DNA from: Eutypa lata
Taxonomy: Eukaryota > Ascomycota > Sordariomycetes > Xylariales > Diatrypaceae
Length of the DNA: 64,000 nucleotides
Direction: 5' to 3'
Assembly: GCA_022661535.1 (NCBI GenBank)
Contig: JAKULF010000005.1
Location: forward strand, 2,666,001 to 2,730,000
The notes under the pieces are model-generated. The model saw only the letters and a list, made by a program, of their open reading frames with translations. It had not been told where the DNA came from and ran no database searches. Each line of letters begins with the position of its first letter. Positions within the stretch are counted from its first letter, which is position 1. Made by a program: the position numbers and the translations under genes. Shown one piece after another: positions 1-11,010 of the stretch.

Positions 1-1178
1 CCGTAGCTCCGGCATCTCCTTCACCAGTAGGCATAGCCGTGGCGACCCCGGCCACAGTGACTGAAGAAATCTCAGTGGGTTCGCCTGAACGGTCGCCTGC
101 ACCATCTACTGTAGCCCCGGTAGGATCCAGCTCTACCTTGATGCCGGGTCCTCACGTCGCAGGGAGGAGTCAGGAAAGGTTGTTAGACCCTAATATGGAT
201 GTCAACACTCCTATGAAGGAGCGGAACTTACAGAGCCTTTTCCAACGATCTCCAGGTTCTGACGGCGAAAGACGGCAACCCAATAAGCTACGGAAGAAGC
301 GAATACCGAGTAGTACCAATCCTAGTGCACAGAGTTCTTCGTCATCTCTACCTCACTCTACCACCATATCTCCAACCGCTGAACACTCAGACCCAATAGA
401 GCGAAGAATTTCCAATATGGAACTCAATGGAACTGAGAATAGTGCGTCCGTCGACACGCCATCCGAGCCAACTCCCCGAGCATCTCAAGTCCCATCAACT
501 AGCAACGTCCAGCCCGAGCCCGATAGCAGTAAAGCATTGAAGCCACAACAATCGCCACCAGCGTCTTTGCACTCATCTTATAATGAAGGCTCTGACGGAG
601 ACCAGGTCCCAGATGAGATTTACCAAGCTTCTTCTTCCGAACAGGACAAAGAGAGAAGGCGAAAATGGCGCCTATCAAGGCGTAAGGATGATCCAATACA
701 CACGCCGGGTCAAAACCTTGGCGTAAATAGCCATGCTGAGATGAGTACTTCTACAGTCGGTAGCGGAAATAAGCCGAGGAAGAGTTGGACTGGCGAGTCT
801 ACAGATGTGGCGACTACTCTTGTAGAAAGCGAATCCGGAGGCAAAGAGAAAGACGAGCCAAAAGGCCCTATCGGATGGATTAAGAACAAATATCGAGAGG
901 CCAAGGAAACTGCCGAGCAGAAACGGACCAAATCGCCTCCTGCAGATCATGGGCATGGAAGTGCACCTTCGACAGGGAAGAACCTAGAAATCCGGAGGAA
1001 ATCAGACGAAAAACTAGGTTCCATAGCGCCACCCGCTCTTGCGCCAGCAACACCTCCCCCCCAAGGTGGCTTCCAACCCCCTCCGCCTGATTCCACCACG
1101 GCACCGCATAATGTTCCATTACCAATGTCACCACCACCGGCAAGAACAGCACACGAAGAACAGCCTCATGACTCTTAG
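1..1178 (+). CDS. C-terminal part of an unidentified disordered protein (5' end outside window)
   Basis: The reading frame is open from base 3 to the TAG at 1176-1178, so the window holds only the last ~391 codons of a larger gene. The fragment is rich in Ser, Pro, Thr, Gln and charged residues and reads as intrinsically disordered, with a proline-rich stretch near the end. The only part that looks conserved is a short basic, possibly helical segment encoded near 868-930 (GPIGWIKNKYREAKE). I saw no catalytic motif or membrane segment. Such tails occur on fungal membrane-contact and C2/PH-domain proteins, but I cannot assign a family. Upstream sequence is needed to name it. Confidence is in the coding frame, not in function. 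Confidence 0.75.
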   Translation, partial: VAPASPSPVGIAVATPATVTEEISVGSPERSPAPSTVAPVGSSSTLMPGPHVAGRSQERLLDPNMDVNTPMKERNLQSLFQRSPGSDGERRQPNKLRKKRIPSSTNPSAQSSSSSLPHSTTISPTAEHSDPIERRISNMELNGTENSASVDTPSEPTPRASQVPSTSNVQPEPDSSKALKPQQSPPASLHSSYNEGSDGDQVPDEIYQASSSEQDKERRRKWRLSRRKDDPIHTPGQNLGVNSHAEMSTSTVGSGNKPRKSWTGESTDVATTLVESESGGKEKDEPKGPIGWIKNKYREAKETAEQKRTKSPPADHGHGSAPSTGKNLEIRRKSDEKLGSIAPPALAPATPPPQGGFQPPPPDSTTAPHNVPLPMSPPPARTAHEEQPHDS

Positions 1179-1453
1179 GAAGAGACAGCTATGCATATGT
1201 CTGAGTTGTTTGGATGGGAAATGGCGTTTTTAGGTTTCGATGAGCAGGGAAACGCCGGTCTCAGGAAGAGGTGATCTCCTACGACATGATATTTTTCTAG
1301 GAATCGTGCTTGAGGCAACCTCTGGTGCAACCACGAAACAAATCAGCGGCGCTTAAAATACATCGGCTTGATTGCCAGGAATCGTGTTGGGGTCGGGATG
1401 AAATTCCTATTCCTCTTAAGTGCGTTTAATATGCGCCTCTCATTCGTGTAGGC

Positions 1454-1481
<28 letters not shown>
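1454..1481. repeat. (GA)n microsatellite
   Basis: An uninterrupted GA dinucleotide run of 28 bases, about 275 bp past the stop of the left gene. It is possibly inside that gene's 3' UTR. Confidence 0.95.
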
Positions 1482-1484
<3 letters not shown>

Positions 1485-2540
1485 GTTCAGGCGAGATGAC
1501 ATTTTCCCTCTTTATCTATGGATACCCCTTTCACGATCAGCATAATGTCTTCACCACGCCCTTAATGTGAAATTTTTACCCGCCTTCACCGTTTTAGGAA
1601 CCCCATTTTGCAGTAGTATCTTTTTTTTCTTCAAGAGAGCGTTATAGGCGGTAGTTTTTGTCTTGGGAAATTGGGCCATACCGTTTCAATACAAGAGGGG
1701 GTTCGCTATCAAGAGAGACTTTATAATGCGATTTTAACTGTTTTCTTTTCATCTCATTTCTTTTTTTACAAGAGCAGGAGCACAGGGAGTTTCAATGCAA
1801 GAGCGTATGTGTGTATGTTGACGACGATGTTATGCGATACAGTACTTGTATGTTATTAAATTAAAAAAAGACACGGATGAAAGCCGGTGTTGCCACTATG
1901 CCCGGCACACCCGCAAGATGAGACGAGACAGGACGGGACGGAACGGAACGAGACGGGTCGAATTCTTTTTCAAATCAGTTTAGGACGGCATTCAAAGGCC
2001 ACGAAAATTTCAAAAGAAGGTTTTTTTTTGGACGCTCATTGCCGGTTGATATTTGACATTTGATATTGATTGATATTCAGAGGAGGGACTTAACATTAAC
2101 TACCGTTACGTGTTCCCTGCTGGTACATACCGATGATACCATGGCTTCATTGCTGTCAGGTAGTTTATTATTTATTATTTGTGGTTGTGGAGTGGAGTGG
2201 AGTGTAAGGGGAATAACAGGACACAGCGCCCTCTTTAACCATGTAGATGGGGAGACACAAAAGGGGACGGACATTCAGTCAGTCTGTAGATATATGCTAC
2301 TATTTTAATATTCAAGCCGTGGAGATTCATTCACACCCACGATAAAACTTGCTGTTTCCCTATTGCTGCTGCCTGGTAACGTAGGTTGGCATGAAGTGAG
2401 AGTTGATCAAGTAGTCCCACCTAACCATGTCGTTCTACAATCCAGTTGAGACATGGAGCTCTAAGCCAAACATCCCTAACGACTTCTTTTTGCACCTCTT
2501 AATAAATTGCTTCTTACAGCTACATAATTGAAGGCTTGCC

Positions 2541-2559
2541 TGTCTGTCTGTCTGTCTGT
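2541..2559. repeat. (TGTC)n microsatellite
   Basis: Four and a half TGTC units in non-coding DNA. Confidence 0.9.
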
Positions 2560-3092
2560 TTGCTCGTTCCTCCATATTTGTACTTACATAATTAGAATGA
2601 CACGTAAATAGGTAATTACTCTTGATACTACCTATGTAGGTAGGTGAGTAAGCTTCGGGATTTCCCGATCCATTGGAAAACACTCTTTGAGTAATGTTAC
2701 TAAGTAACTACTGCAGGTCCAGCTGTGCAGGCAGCCAGGTTCTCACGCCAAGCCATCGCATCGCTCTGTCCGTTCCAGGACTTGGGACAATGAGGAAGCT
2801 CAACAAAAATGCGCCGCACCACGAGCCGAGGCTAGGCAGAAATAATCCTATACCGTCGAATATCGTCGATGATGGGGGGAGAGAGAAAAAAATGAATGAA
2901 TGAATAAATAGCGGGAAGCGTCTCTTCGGAATTTGCGTAAGAGTTGTGTATGTCTGTCTGTTTGTCTACTAAGTTAGTTATCTTTATTACCGCGGCATTG
3001 GAAAATCTCAAAGAAAAACAAGTCTTATCAGGGACCAGCCAGAGGTATCGTTAATCAATATATATATACATATAAGTACACACAACTTCGCG

Positions 3093-4014
3093 ATGGCTTC
3101 CTTCATCGATCTAAACAAGAACTACTCGATCTTTGCGGTAAGAAGATTCTCTCACTCGCTCACTCACTCACCTGGTTCCCTCGAAAAAAGAAGGAAAAAA
3201 AAAAAACAAGAAACACATTTTCATCCCATAGAGAGAGAATGCTTGTAACTATCTTTACTTCTTCTTGAAGAAAAAAAAAAAAAGCTGACTCGGAAATTAC
3301 ATAACTAGATCCCGACAGCCGTCATCCTAGGCCTAGCGCCCATCATCTACGGTAGGAGCGTCGCCATAAAGGCTAAGCTGTTCGACAACAAGAACCCGCG
3401 CGGGCTGCAGGAGGCCGTCAAGGGCGCCCAGAAGATCGACCAGGCGGTACGTACATACATACATACATACACTTGTTTTAAAACCCCTTTCATTCATTTC
3501 CACGGGTGGTGATGTGGTGCGCTGCGATGCGCTGCGATGTGACGAGACGAGACCCGATATAATATATATATACATGTATAAGTATCATGCATCATCACAT
3601 CATGCCACGAGAAACGATATCACAGGTCAACGATACCTACCTACCTACCTACCTACTCACCTAGCTAAGCCCCCACTAACCTGCGTGCATCACACACATC
3701 CATCCATCCAGACCAAGAACCGCCTCATCCGCTGCGAGGCGGCCTCGGCGAACGCGCAGGAGACCCTCCCGCTCTTCAGCTGCGCCGTGCTGGCCGCGAG
3801 CGTCGGCGGCGTCCCGGCCCCGACCGTCAACGCCGTCGCCGCCGCCTACCTGGCCACCCGCGTCGTCTACAACGTCATCTACGTCTGGCTGCAGGGCGCC
3901 AACAGCCGCAAGGTCGCGTACGCCCGGTCGCTCTCTTGGTTCGCCGGCGTCGCGTGCTGGATGACGCTTTTCGTGAAGGCCGGGTTCGCCTTTTCGGAGG
4001 GCGGGGCTGAGTAG
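3093..4014 (+). CDS. MAPEG-family integral membrane protein (3 exons)
   Basis: Read as exons 3093-3137, 3309-3446 and 3712-4014, giving 161 aa, a normal length for MAPEG proteins (membrane-associated proteins in eicosanoid and glutathione metabolism). The start is ATGGCTTCC at 3093. Exon 1 ends GCG|GTAAGA, exon 2 is bounded by CTAG and GCG|GTACGT, and exon 3 follows CATCCAG. The frame stays open throughout. Visible features are an N-terminal hydrophobic helix (IPTAVILGLAPIIYG), a polar loop with NPRG, the ANAQETLPLF motif typical of the family's second helix region, and two further hydrophobic helices, the third containing RVVYNVIYVW. Family members are glutathione transferases or peroxidases of microsomal membranes; the exact activity is not predictable. 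The last exon is strongly G/C-biased at third positions. Confidence 0.85.
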
Positions 4015-5094
4015 TGGGTGAGTGGTGGTGGTGTTGGTGTTGGTGTTGGTGTTGGGGGGCTGTGAGTGAGTCAGTATGTAGCAGAGTGAGAGAGAGAGGG
4101 CGGGGGTGGTCGTTTGCTGCAGTAAGTGTAGTTGAAGAGAGCGATTGTATGGGCTTGGAAAATCGCCGAACGAAACATTCAATTAGGTAATCATAATATA
4201 CGCCACCAGACACTGACTCTCTAGTGGGTTACCAATAATTCTCCTCTTATATATGTTTAATGTGCATTGGTGTTGAGATTGGGACAGATGGACCTATATC
4301 GAGATCCAACCTAGGTTCAACTTATCCAGCGAGTAGACGGAGTAATTGGCCCGCCTATTTATAGGGATAAAGTACCCAGCCAAAGGCTGCATCGGAATTT
4401 ATCTCAGTACCTCGTAAGAGTTACCATGAGCCAGGCAAAAGCGAAATAAAATAAAAGGTAGTCCTCAGCCATACAAGGTATTCATAGTAAGTGATAAGGG
4501 GCTCGAATCACATAGCACCTTGTCTGACCTCATGCCGAATCAATGGACTTATATATCACTATCACCAGGAAAGAATATAAAATTCAGGTTCAACTATACT
4601 GCCAGGTTTCTTGTTTTATAGATTTCTCTCCAAGCCTAGGTTAGATGGAACTGAGATATCTCTCGGGCGATTCTCCTAACCACCTCCAAAGCTACGCAGG
4701 AAAGACGAACAGGCAAACAAGTCGGCAGAACCCCCTCCTCTCTGCTTCCAGGTGATAATACTAGGCAGGATCCCCAGTCTATGATAGGATTCGCGGTCTA
4801 GTGCCCGGGGAAACCGTCTTGCATTACAGCCCCTGCTCGATGTGCGCTTACATTCCTACGACTATGGCGATATCTGGCAAGCTTGAGATTATGACTAGGC
4901 AAACTCGTCTTTTCGGTTTTACTATATACAAGGGGATGAACTTGGTAAACGGATAGCGCCATTATATACCCTGCGCTAAGCTACCCCCTCCCGATATTCA
5001 CAACTCATCTTCTAACCATGTGCATATCTAGTAGGTAGAGCCACCTTCTTTCGTAGGGCCTCAGGTTCGACAGCTAGGTACAGAGATGTTTCGA
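4015..5094. other. Spacer between convergent genes
   Basis: No gene seen. It holds the 3' ends of the MAPEG gene (plus) and the GH131 gene (minus). A short GGTGTT tandem lies at about 4030-4054, directly after the MAPEG stop. Confidence 0.6.
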
Positions 5095-6593
5095 TCAAAC
5101 AGCTGCAAATTTGTTAGAACCAACTTTATCTAAACAGACACCGCAGAATGTGGCCTGCATCGCTTACCTGGACCCCCGACGGCGGTAGTGATGGAGCCGC
5201 TCTCGATGTAGACACCCGAAAAGTAGAAGTCCTCGTTCGCGTCGGAGTATCCGCTACGCTGGAGCTCGAGGACACCTAGGTGCCAGTCGGCGCCGTTGGA
5301 CGAGGGCGACGTCGACACAGGCGCGACGATGCGTTCGAGGGGAGCGTTGCCCTCCGAGTGCCAGAAACCGACAGAGCCGCCGCCACCAAATTGCTGTTCA
5401 GGACCAGTTAGACTCGTTATCAAAGCACTTGTTTCCTTTCGCTTTCTCCATCTCCTAACCTAACTGCCTATTCACATATCTTCTCTGCTGTCCCTCTAGC
5501 TATAGCCTTCCAGACAGATCTCAATAGCAAATGGCAGCGAGAAAGGGTAGGAAGCTGAACAACAGAAGAGAAAAGATGAAAGATAGAACTCACAATCTCG
5601 AAAGCGATGTTATGCCAAACATTGGGCTTCCACTCGGTCTTCCACTTGCTCTGCTGGCTGACCATGAACTGGAGGTTGGGGTTCTCGGCGCCCTGCTCGC
5701 CGCTGATCCAGCCGTACTTCATCTCGGTGAAGTGGCTCTCGAAGAAGCAGATCTGGTGCTCGCGGTTGACGCTCGGCGCCGCGGTGTCCTTGCGCATCAT
5801 GCTGAAGTGGTAGAACACCTTGCCCTGGTTGATCGCCGCCTTGGTCTGCGGGATCAGCTCGATCCGCCGCATGTTTTGGCCATTCCAGTACGCTACACGA
5901 TGCGTAGTTAGTGCGTGGTTGTATTGGTAGAATTGCATTGGGGATTGGTTGGATTGGCTGATGGACAGCAGGTGGTATGCTGGTGAAAGAAAGGAAAAAG
6001 GGGTTGATAGGCCTCGAGGAAGTTCCGCAGGGAGGGGAGAACCCTCCAAGACACCCACCCGCCCCCTATTTGGAGAGTAGCTATACACAGGTCCTCCTGA
6101 AAAAGGCTGGATAAACCCAAGTACTAGTAACCGCAACAACCATCCACTATCTACTCACCAGTCGAGTCAAGTGTGAACTTAGCGCCCTGCCGCGACACCG
6201 TATCGTTGGGGTTCTTGTAATCGGGCGAGAGGTTGACGTACTTCTCGACAGTACCGGAGCCATGAACTGCAACAATCTAGAGTTAGCCACTTCATTCTCT
6301 AGATATAAACCTAGCGACGACCAACTCGGGGGCTCTAAGTTAGTTAAGTCATGCTCTAGGAGCAAGAACCCAGATATGCACCCCCCTCAAACACGCTCGA
6401 TAAGGGTTTTAAAAAGAATAACCCTAGAAGTTAACCCACTGTAGTACTGATAGGGGCCGACCTGGTTAGCCCACGACCACTCATTGAGGTCGGTCGCCGC
6501 ATCGAGATCGTTGAAGCGCCCGTCCCAGAGCAGGGCGGCTCTGGCGGCGTGGACCAGCAGTAGAGCCGGCTGTAGAAGAGTGATGACCTTCAT
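5095..6593 (-). CDS. Secreted GH131 beta-glucanase (5 exons)
   Basis: Glycoside hydrolase family 131, fungal secreted enzymes acting on beta-1,3/1,4/1,6-glucans and used in plant-wall or own-wall turnover. On the minus strand I read exons 6593-6440, 6266-6159, 5892-5594, 5393-5168 and a tiny last exon 5102-5095, giving 264 aa. Each junction keeps frame: TACA|GTGGGT joins to TTCATGG, ACTG|GTGAGT to CGTACTGG, GAGATT|GTGAGT to CAATTTGG. Residues 1-19 form a signal peptide ending ARA. The mature protein starts LLWDGRFNDL and continues with WSWANQVGPYQYY, VNLSPDYKNPNDT, MRRIELIPQT, ESHFTEMKYGWISG and SSNGADWHLGVLEL, all recognisable GH131 blocks; conserved Glu residues sit in RRIEL and HFTEM. No cellulose-binding module follows. 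The last exon (8 nt, after a CTAAC branch site) is the weakest part; without it, translation would run on to a stop at 5130. Confidence 0.88.
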
Positions 6594-7526
6594 CGTGGGT
6601 CTGAGGCTGCTACCACTGAAGTACGCACACAAACGGTGTGAAATGATTGGCGGGAAAGGAGAGCGGTTAGCAAGAGAAGAAGAGGAAAGGGACGACGAAG
6701 AGGGAAACTACCGGGTTGGGGCAAGATCTTCGGTTTCCCTGGTATATATATATAGTCCTAAGAAGACCTCTTCTCCCCTCCTTGTGTGTGTGGGCTTTCA
6801 AGTCGTCCATTTTCTCCCTGCGGAATGATAGTCAGCTGCATCCCTCTACCTACATGCATAGATTGAGCGCTGTAAGGAGAGAGGCCGGCCTAGACTCCAA
6901 TCTCGGAAGGGGGAGAACGGAACCGCGGTGCAGAAGGCCGCGAGTGAATTCGACCTGTGCAGAAAGTAAAAAGCGAAGTACGGAAATGTGCTTCCGTTGG
7001 AATTGTAGTAAACCCTTATTACATTAAGGTTGGTAAAAGCAATGGCGAGTTTAGCCTGTATAGAGAAAGTCGACGAAGTGGCCCACACTGCCCTTTATAA
7101 TCCATCCTGTTTTGTGACCTCGGGGAATCGTAATACCCAGTGAGATATTACTAGAGTTTCCAGAGCGATCCGTTATTTAAGAGCACACGGCTACTTATAG
7201 ACATGCAGAAATATGGTGGTAGTCACGAAGTCTGCAAATAAACGAACGAGAATCATTGTGTTGACGTACTCTGCACTCCGATGCCAGATTATATTATACC
7301 ACTGCATACACTTATGTGTTAACGCCGTTGCTGCTGTGTCCATTGAGTTCATAAACCCCTGATAAATATCGGAGGAAGAGATTCTCGTAGATACTATCGC
7401 TATCAAACGCTGCTTATTTCCCTACTATAGAGTCCATCAAGTTGTACAGTAAAACTTACAAACAACACTTGCAATATAATACCAAGGATACAGAAAATGC
7501 CGAACCAGTTATCATTTGCTAATCAG
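6594..7526. promoter_or_regulatory. GH131 upstream region and 3' flank of the MFS gene
   Basis: Both neighbours are on the minus strand, so the right part is the 3' flank of the transporter gene and the left part is the GH131 promoter. A TATATATATATA run at about 6740-6753 lies ~150 bp upstream of the GH131 ATG and is a plausible TATA element. No regulator site could be named. Confidence 0.4.
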
Positions 7527-9639
7527 TCAGTATTCCCGACCAGAGTCGAAGCTCGCATTCCTCGCCAGTGAAGCTCCTTCCAAACTGGACCGCGGTTCGC
7601 CCAAATCCCCCTTGGAGCGGGCGGCGCTAGCTGGACCTGTTGACGCATCGGCTCCTTCCATCATAGCGATGGCATCGGCCGGTACCGATATATCATCTTT
7701 GATTCTCAGTACGAGGAAAGACGCGAAGAAAACGAAGACACCGCCAACAGCAAAGGAGATGGCAATGCTATGATCGCCTGGGACACCCCTCGGTTTCTCG
7801 GAAAAGTCAAAAACGATGCTACAGACGATAGTAGCTATGAACTGTGGCGCGGCGATGGCCATGTTGTGGATGCCCATGATAACGCCTGTCTCGTTGACTT
7901 CTGCTTCTGCTTCTAAATGGTGCTCCTCGCCAAGGCCTTCAACGGGAGCCCCCGACCCTCCACTTTGGTTCGTAGTTCTGAGACGCTGCCTCTGTGCTCG
8001 AATTAAGAAATCGCGACGACTGAGCTCGGCACTGATGATAGCCCACGGTGCCCAAAGCGTCATGGCCCAGGTGATGCCAAAAAAGCCGATAATTACATTA
8101 GCAGCGCGTACCGTTCTGATAAAAGGCGCGGCGAACATGGCAGCAGCAAAGAGAATGTGAGATAGCATCCAAGCTCTCTTGAGAGTGAACCCAGGAATGA
8201 CCAGCCACTGTAAGGGTTTCGTTCTCTTTGACTTACGACCACTCACACTCCCGGAAGTTTCGCTGGCAGCGTCACTCACGACCGGCTCGTTGTCAAAGGT
8301 CGGATCTATAAAAGAAGGGAGTATGACGTTTGTGGCCAGACTGGTGACAGAGTAGACTAGCATGGCGAAAGTGCCTACTCGTGTTGCCCGTTCATATAGC
8401 TGATCAAGTTCGGCAGGAGTCATGTGCGGGTTTTCTTCTAAATATGGTTGGACGTATAAATCTGCTACAAAGGTAGTCGTGTAGAACAGCGGGGGAAATA
8501 GACCAATCCATGCGCAGAACTGTACGATACAGACGTTGCGAGTCTGGGGAGGTAGACGTTTGATCGAAGTGAAAAGCCGTTTGAAGAATGTCATTATACC
8601 CGACCGACCTTGTGACGGCGGTGGCGGCGGATCCAGTGTCGGGTCTCGTTCGCGGATGACGCCGGTACTCAACAGAACTGTGAAACATAGGGCAATGCAA
8701 GCGATTGCAGAGAGTATTTGAAACTGAGTGTGCCCAAGCCACCACATATATTTTGGCAGGTCGGTGTATCCAGCCATGAAGCCTAAAATATTACCCAGAC
8801 CCAAGAGTCGACTAGCCATCGAATTTACTTGTTCTAAAAATAGTTAATAAAGGGCACATCCTCGTGATAATAAGTCGAAACCCATACCTTGCTGATGTGA
8901 AGGTGAACACTCTACTATGAACGCCCGGATAGTTGCTTGGACTAATACTGAATTAGTACTTCAGGTCAAATATGTGGTCTATATGTTGAGCGTACGAACC
9001 GGTATTGAGGGCAACATCAAGGAAGTAAATAGATATAATTGCGATGACGATGACAGCGAGCTTTCCGCCATCAGACTCAGGGTCGGCTCCAAACAATCGG
9101 ATGAAGCCGGACATGATTTCTTTGCTCCAGGAAAGGAACAACAAGAAGAAAACAGTTGCAACGGTTCCACCTAGGATAAACGGCTTACGTCTTCCCCATG
9201 GTATCCTCGAGTTATCACTCATTATCCCGACCAAGGGCTGCACGACTGTTCCGGTAAGCGGACCTGCGACCCATGCAAGAGACAGATGAGACTTGCTCAG
9301 GCCGAGTGAGAGCAGATACGGTGAGCCATTAGATAGCTCAGAAGCCCAAGCCATCTGTAAACCTAGGATACATATTGTAACAATGGTGAGATACCAGACA
9401 CTTTTGGTCTTCTGGAACTCATCTTCATCGTTATGCTCATGGCGTCCGTCGGTGGTAAGCCCTAGCTCCAGTCTTGTGGGCAGAAGGAGAGGGGAATGTT
9501 CATTCGGGTTATCAGCAGCGTCTGCCTGTAACGAACTACGGCTGGAAGAAGGACTGTCTGGTCGCTCGGGAGGGTTATGTGGCAAGACTCGGCGTTTGGG
9601 GGATGACGACGATGAGGAGCTTGACAATGACGAGGTCAT
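7527..9639 (-). CDS. MFS transporter, GPH/SLC45-type sucrose or disaccharide:H+ symporter (3 exons)
   Basis: A 12-helix major facilitator carrier of the glycoside-pentoside-hexuronide type, resembling fission yeast Sut1 and animal SLC45, which import sucrose, maltose or glucose with protons. Minus-strand exons are 9639-9000, 8941-8888 and 8833-7527, giving 666 aa. The 54-nt middle exon encodes VQATIRAFIVECSPSHQQ and restores the expected helix 4-5 region between exons 1 and 3. The Ser/Pro-rich cytosolic N-terminus (~85 residues, with LL motifs) precedes helix 1. The signature loop GIMSDNSRIPWGRRKPF between helices 2 and 3 matches the GPH pattern. WASELSNGSPYLLSLG in helix 1 and the later ITWAMTLWAPWAIISAE and ETGVIMGIHNMAIAAPQ blocks are also typical. 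The central loop is long and polar. Substrate is inferred only. The gene is divergent from the Na+/H+ exchanger. Confidence 0.9.
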
Positions 9640-11010
9640 GTTTCGCTGGTAGTTGTGTTTTCTAACAACTCTCCGTGGAGTTGAAGATGAAATGGATGGC
9701 GGGACAAGGACAATATTGATGAATCAGGAAACTTCGACTTTGTATGTCGTCGTGTTGTCTTCAAGGCATAATGGGAACGTATCGTATGACGTAGGATCAA
9801 TTTCCGGACGGAGTAGGATTCACTATTTTTGGCGCTGGATTATTTGAACCACCAGTGGTAGAAACCCGTCTTCTATGGGTGTCATGCGGAACAGTTGAAA
9901 CAATATCACAATATCAAGACTGATGGATTGTCTACTTGACGACGAAGACGGATGCGACGCTGTTATTTATAACGGCCGTGGAGGGCCCGTGTAGATACCT
10001 ACTGACTGAAACGACCAATACGGTGAACAAAGCATGGTGGGATCGTACGAATAGTTTGTACGAATATAAAGCAAGAGCTGACCAGTTGGAGTCGGCTTTC
10101 TAGCAAATAGGAAGTTACAGGGAAGGGAGTGGATGGGAAGTTTGTTCCGGGTAACACTGTATAGGTAGGTACGAAGAGGTATGTATGTAGGTATTGTAAA
10201 GGTCTAGGCCATGATTCATCGCAACTCGTGAATGATGCCAGGCACCAATTACATCACTATTAGGAAGCAAACGGACAAGCTTCCATATCCCATCCATATG
10301 CAGTCCCAAACTGCCAAGTGCTCCAGTTATTAAAGGAACCTAACATGGATGTACACGTGCAAGAGACCCGCTGGACTTGCTAATATCGAGGCTAGCCATC
10401 CGACATGATGCATCTGGGGAACTTCTACACTATCATACTTTAGCAAATACATAGGACCTACATCATACCTAGAACTCGACGGCATATGGGTTCATGCTCC
10501 ATTTGGAGTTACCGGATATCCAAATAATACATAGGTAGCTAATGTCAAATATCTGAAGTCGACAATACACTTATTGAGGACGTAGTCAGAGGTGGGGCTA
10601 TTTGATGCTGTATGCAATAACGTTGAACCCGTTTAATACGGTAAACTTGTAGTTAACTGACTTAACGTTAATATGTCAAGAATACGCTAGCTCTAACTGA
10701 TGCTGCGGCTAACGGATGTAATGTGGCTGTCGGTTCCAGTCAATCAAAGCACGCGTGTCACCGTCGCAAGAACGGCAATGATTGATCAGTTTGATTTTAC
10801 ATGAAATCTGTTGTTACCGAAACAACATGTTCACTCCGTTTGCGCCGCATCATTGCACCGCATCGATGTGTTGAAGCTTGAACGATAATTATACCTATGT
10901 CTGTGTCATAGCTCTTAGTTATATTGAGAGACAAATACTATTGTTTTTACGTACTGAAGCACGACCCTTCTATTTCCACGGCCTGATTAGGCCTTCAGCT
11001 CCAACCCATC
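9640..11010. promoter_or_regulatory. Bidirectional promoter spacer between MFS transporter and Na+/H+ exchanger
   Basis: 1.37 kb between divergent ATGs at 9639 (minus) and 11011 (plus). No gene is supported. It must hold both promoters; I could not identify a defined regulator site. A+T-rich in the middle, with TAGGTAGGTA near 10161. Confidence 0.45.

Larger units (their letters stand above)
1179..3092. other. Intergenic spacer with simple repeats
   Basis: No supportable gene is seen; the open frames here are short and lack codon structure. It should hold the 3' UTR of the left gene and the promoter of the MAPEG gene. It contains a (GA)n run at 1454-1481, a GACGG/GAACG-type purine run around 1921-1957, a (TGTC)n run at 2541-2559 and several A or T homopolymers. 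Confidence 0.6.
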
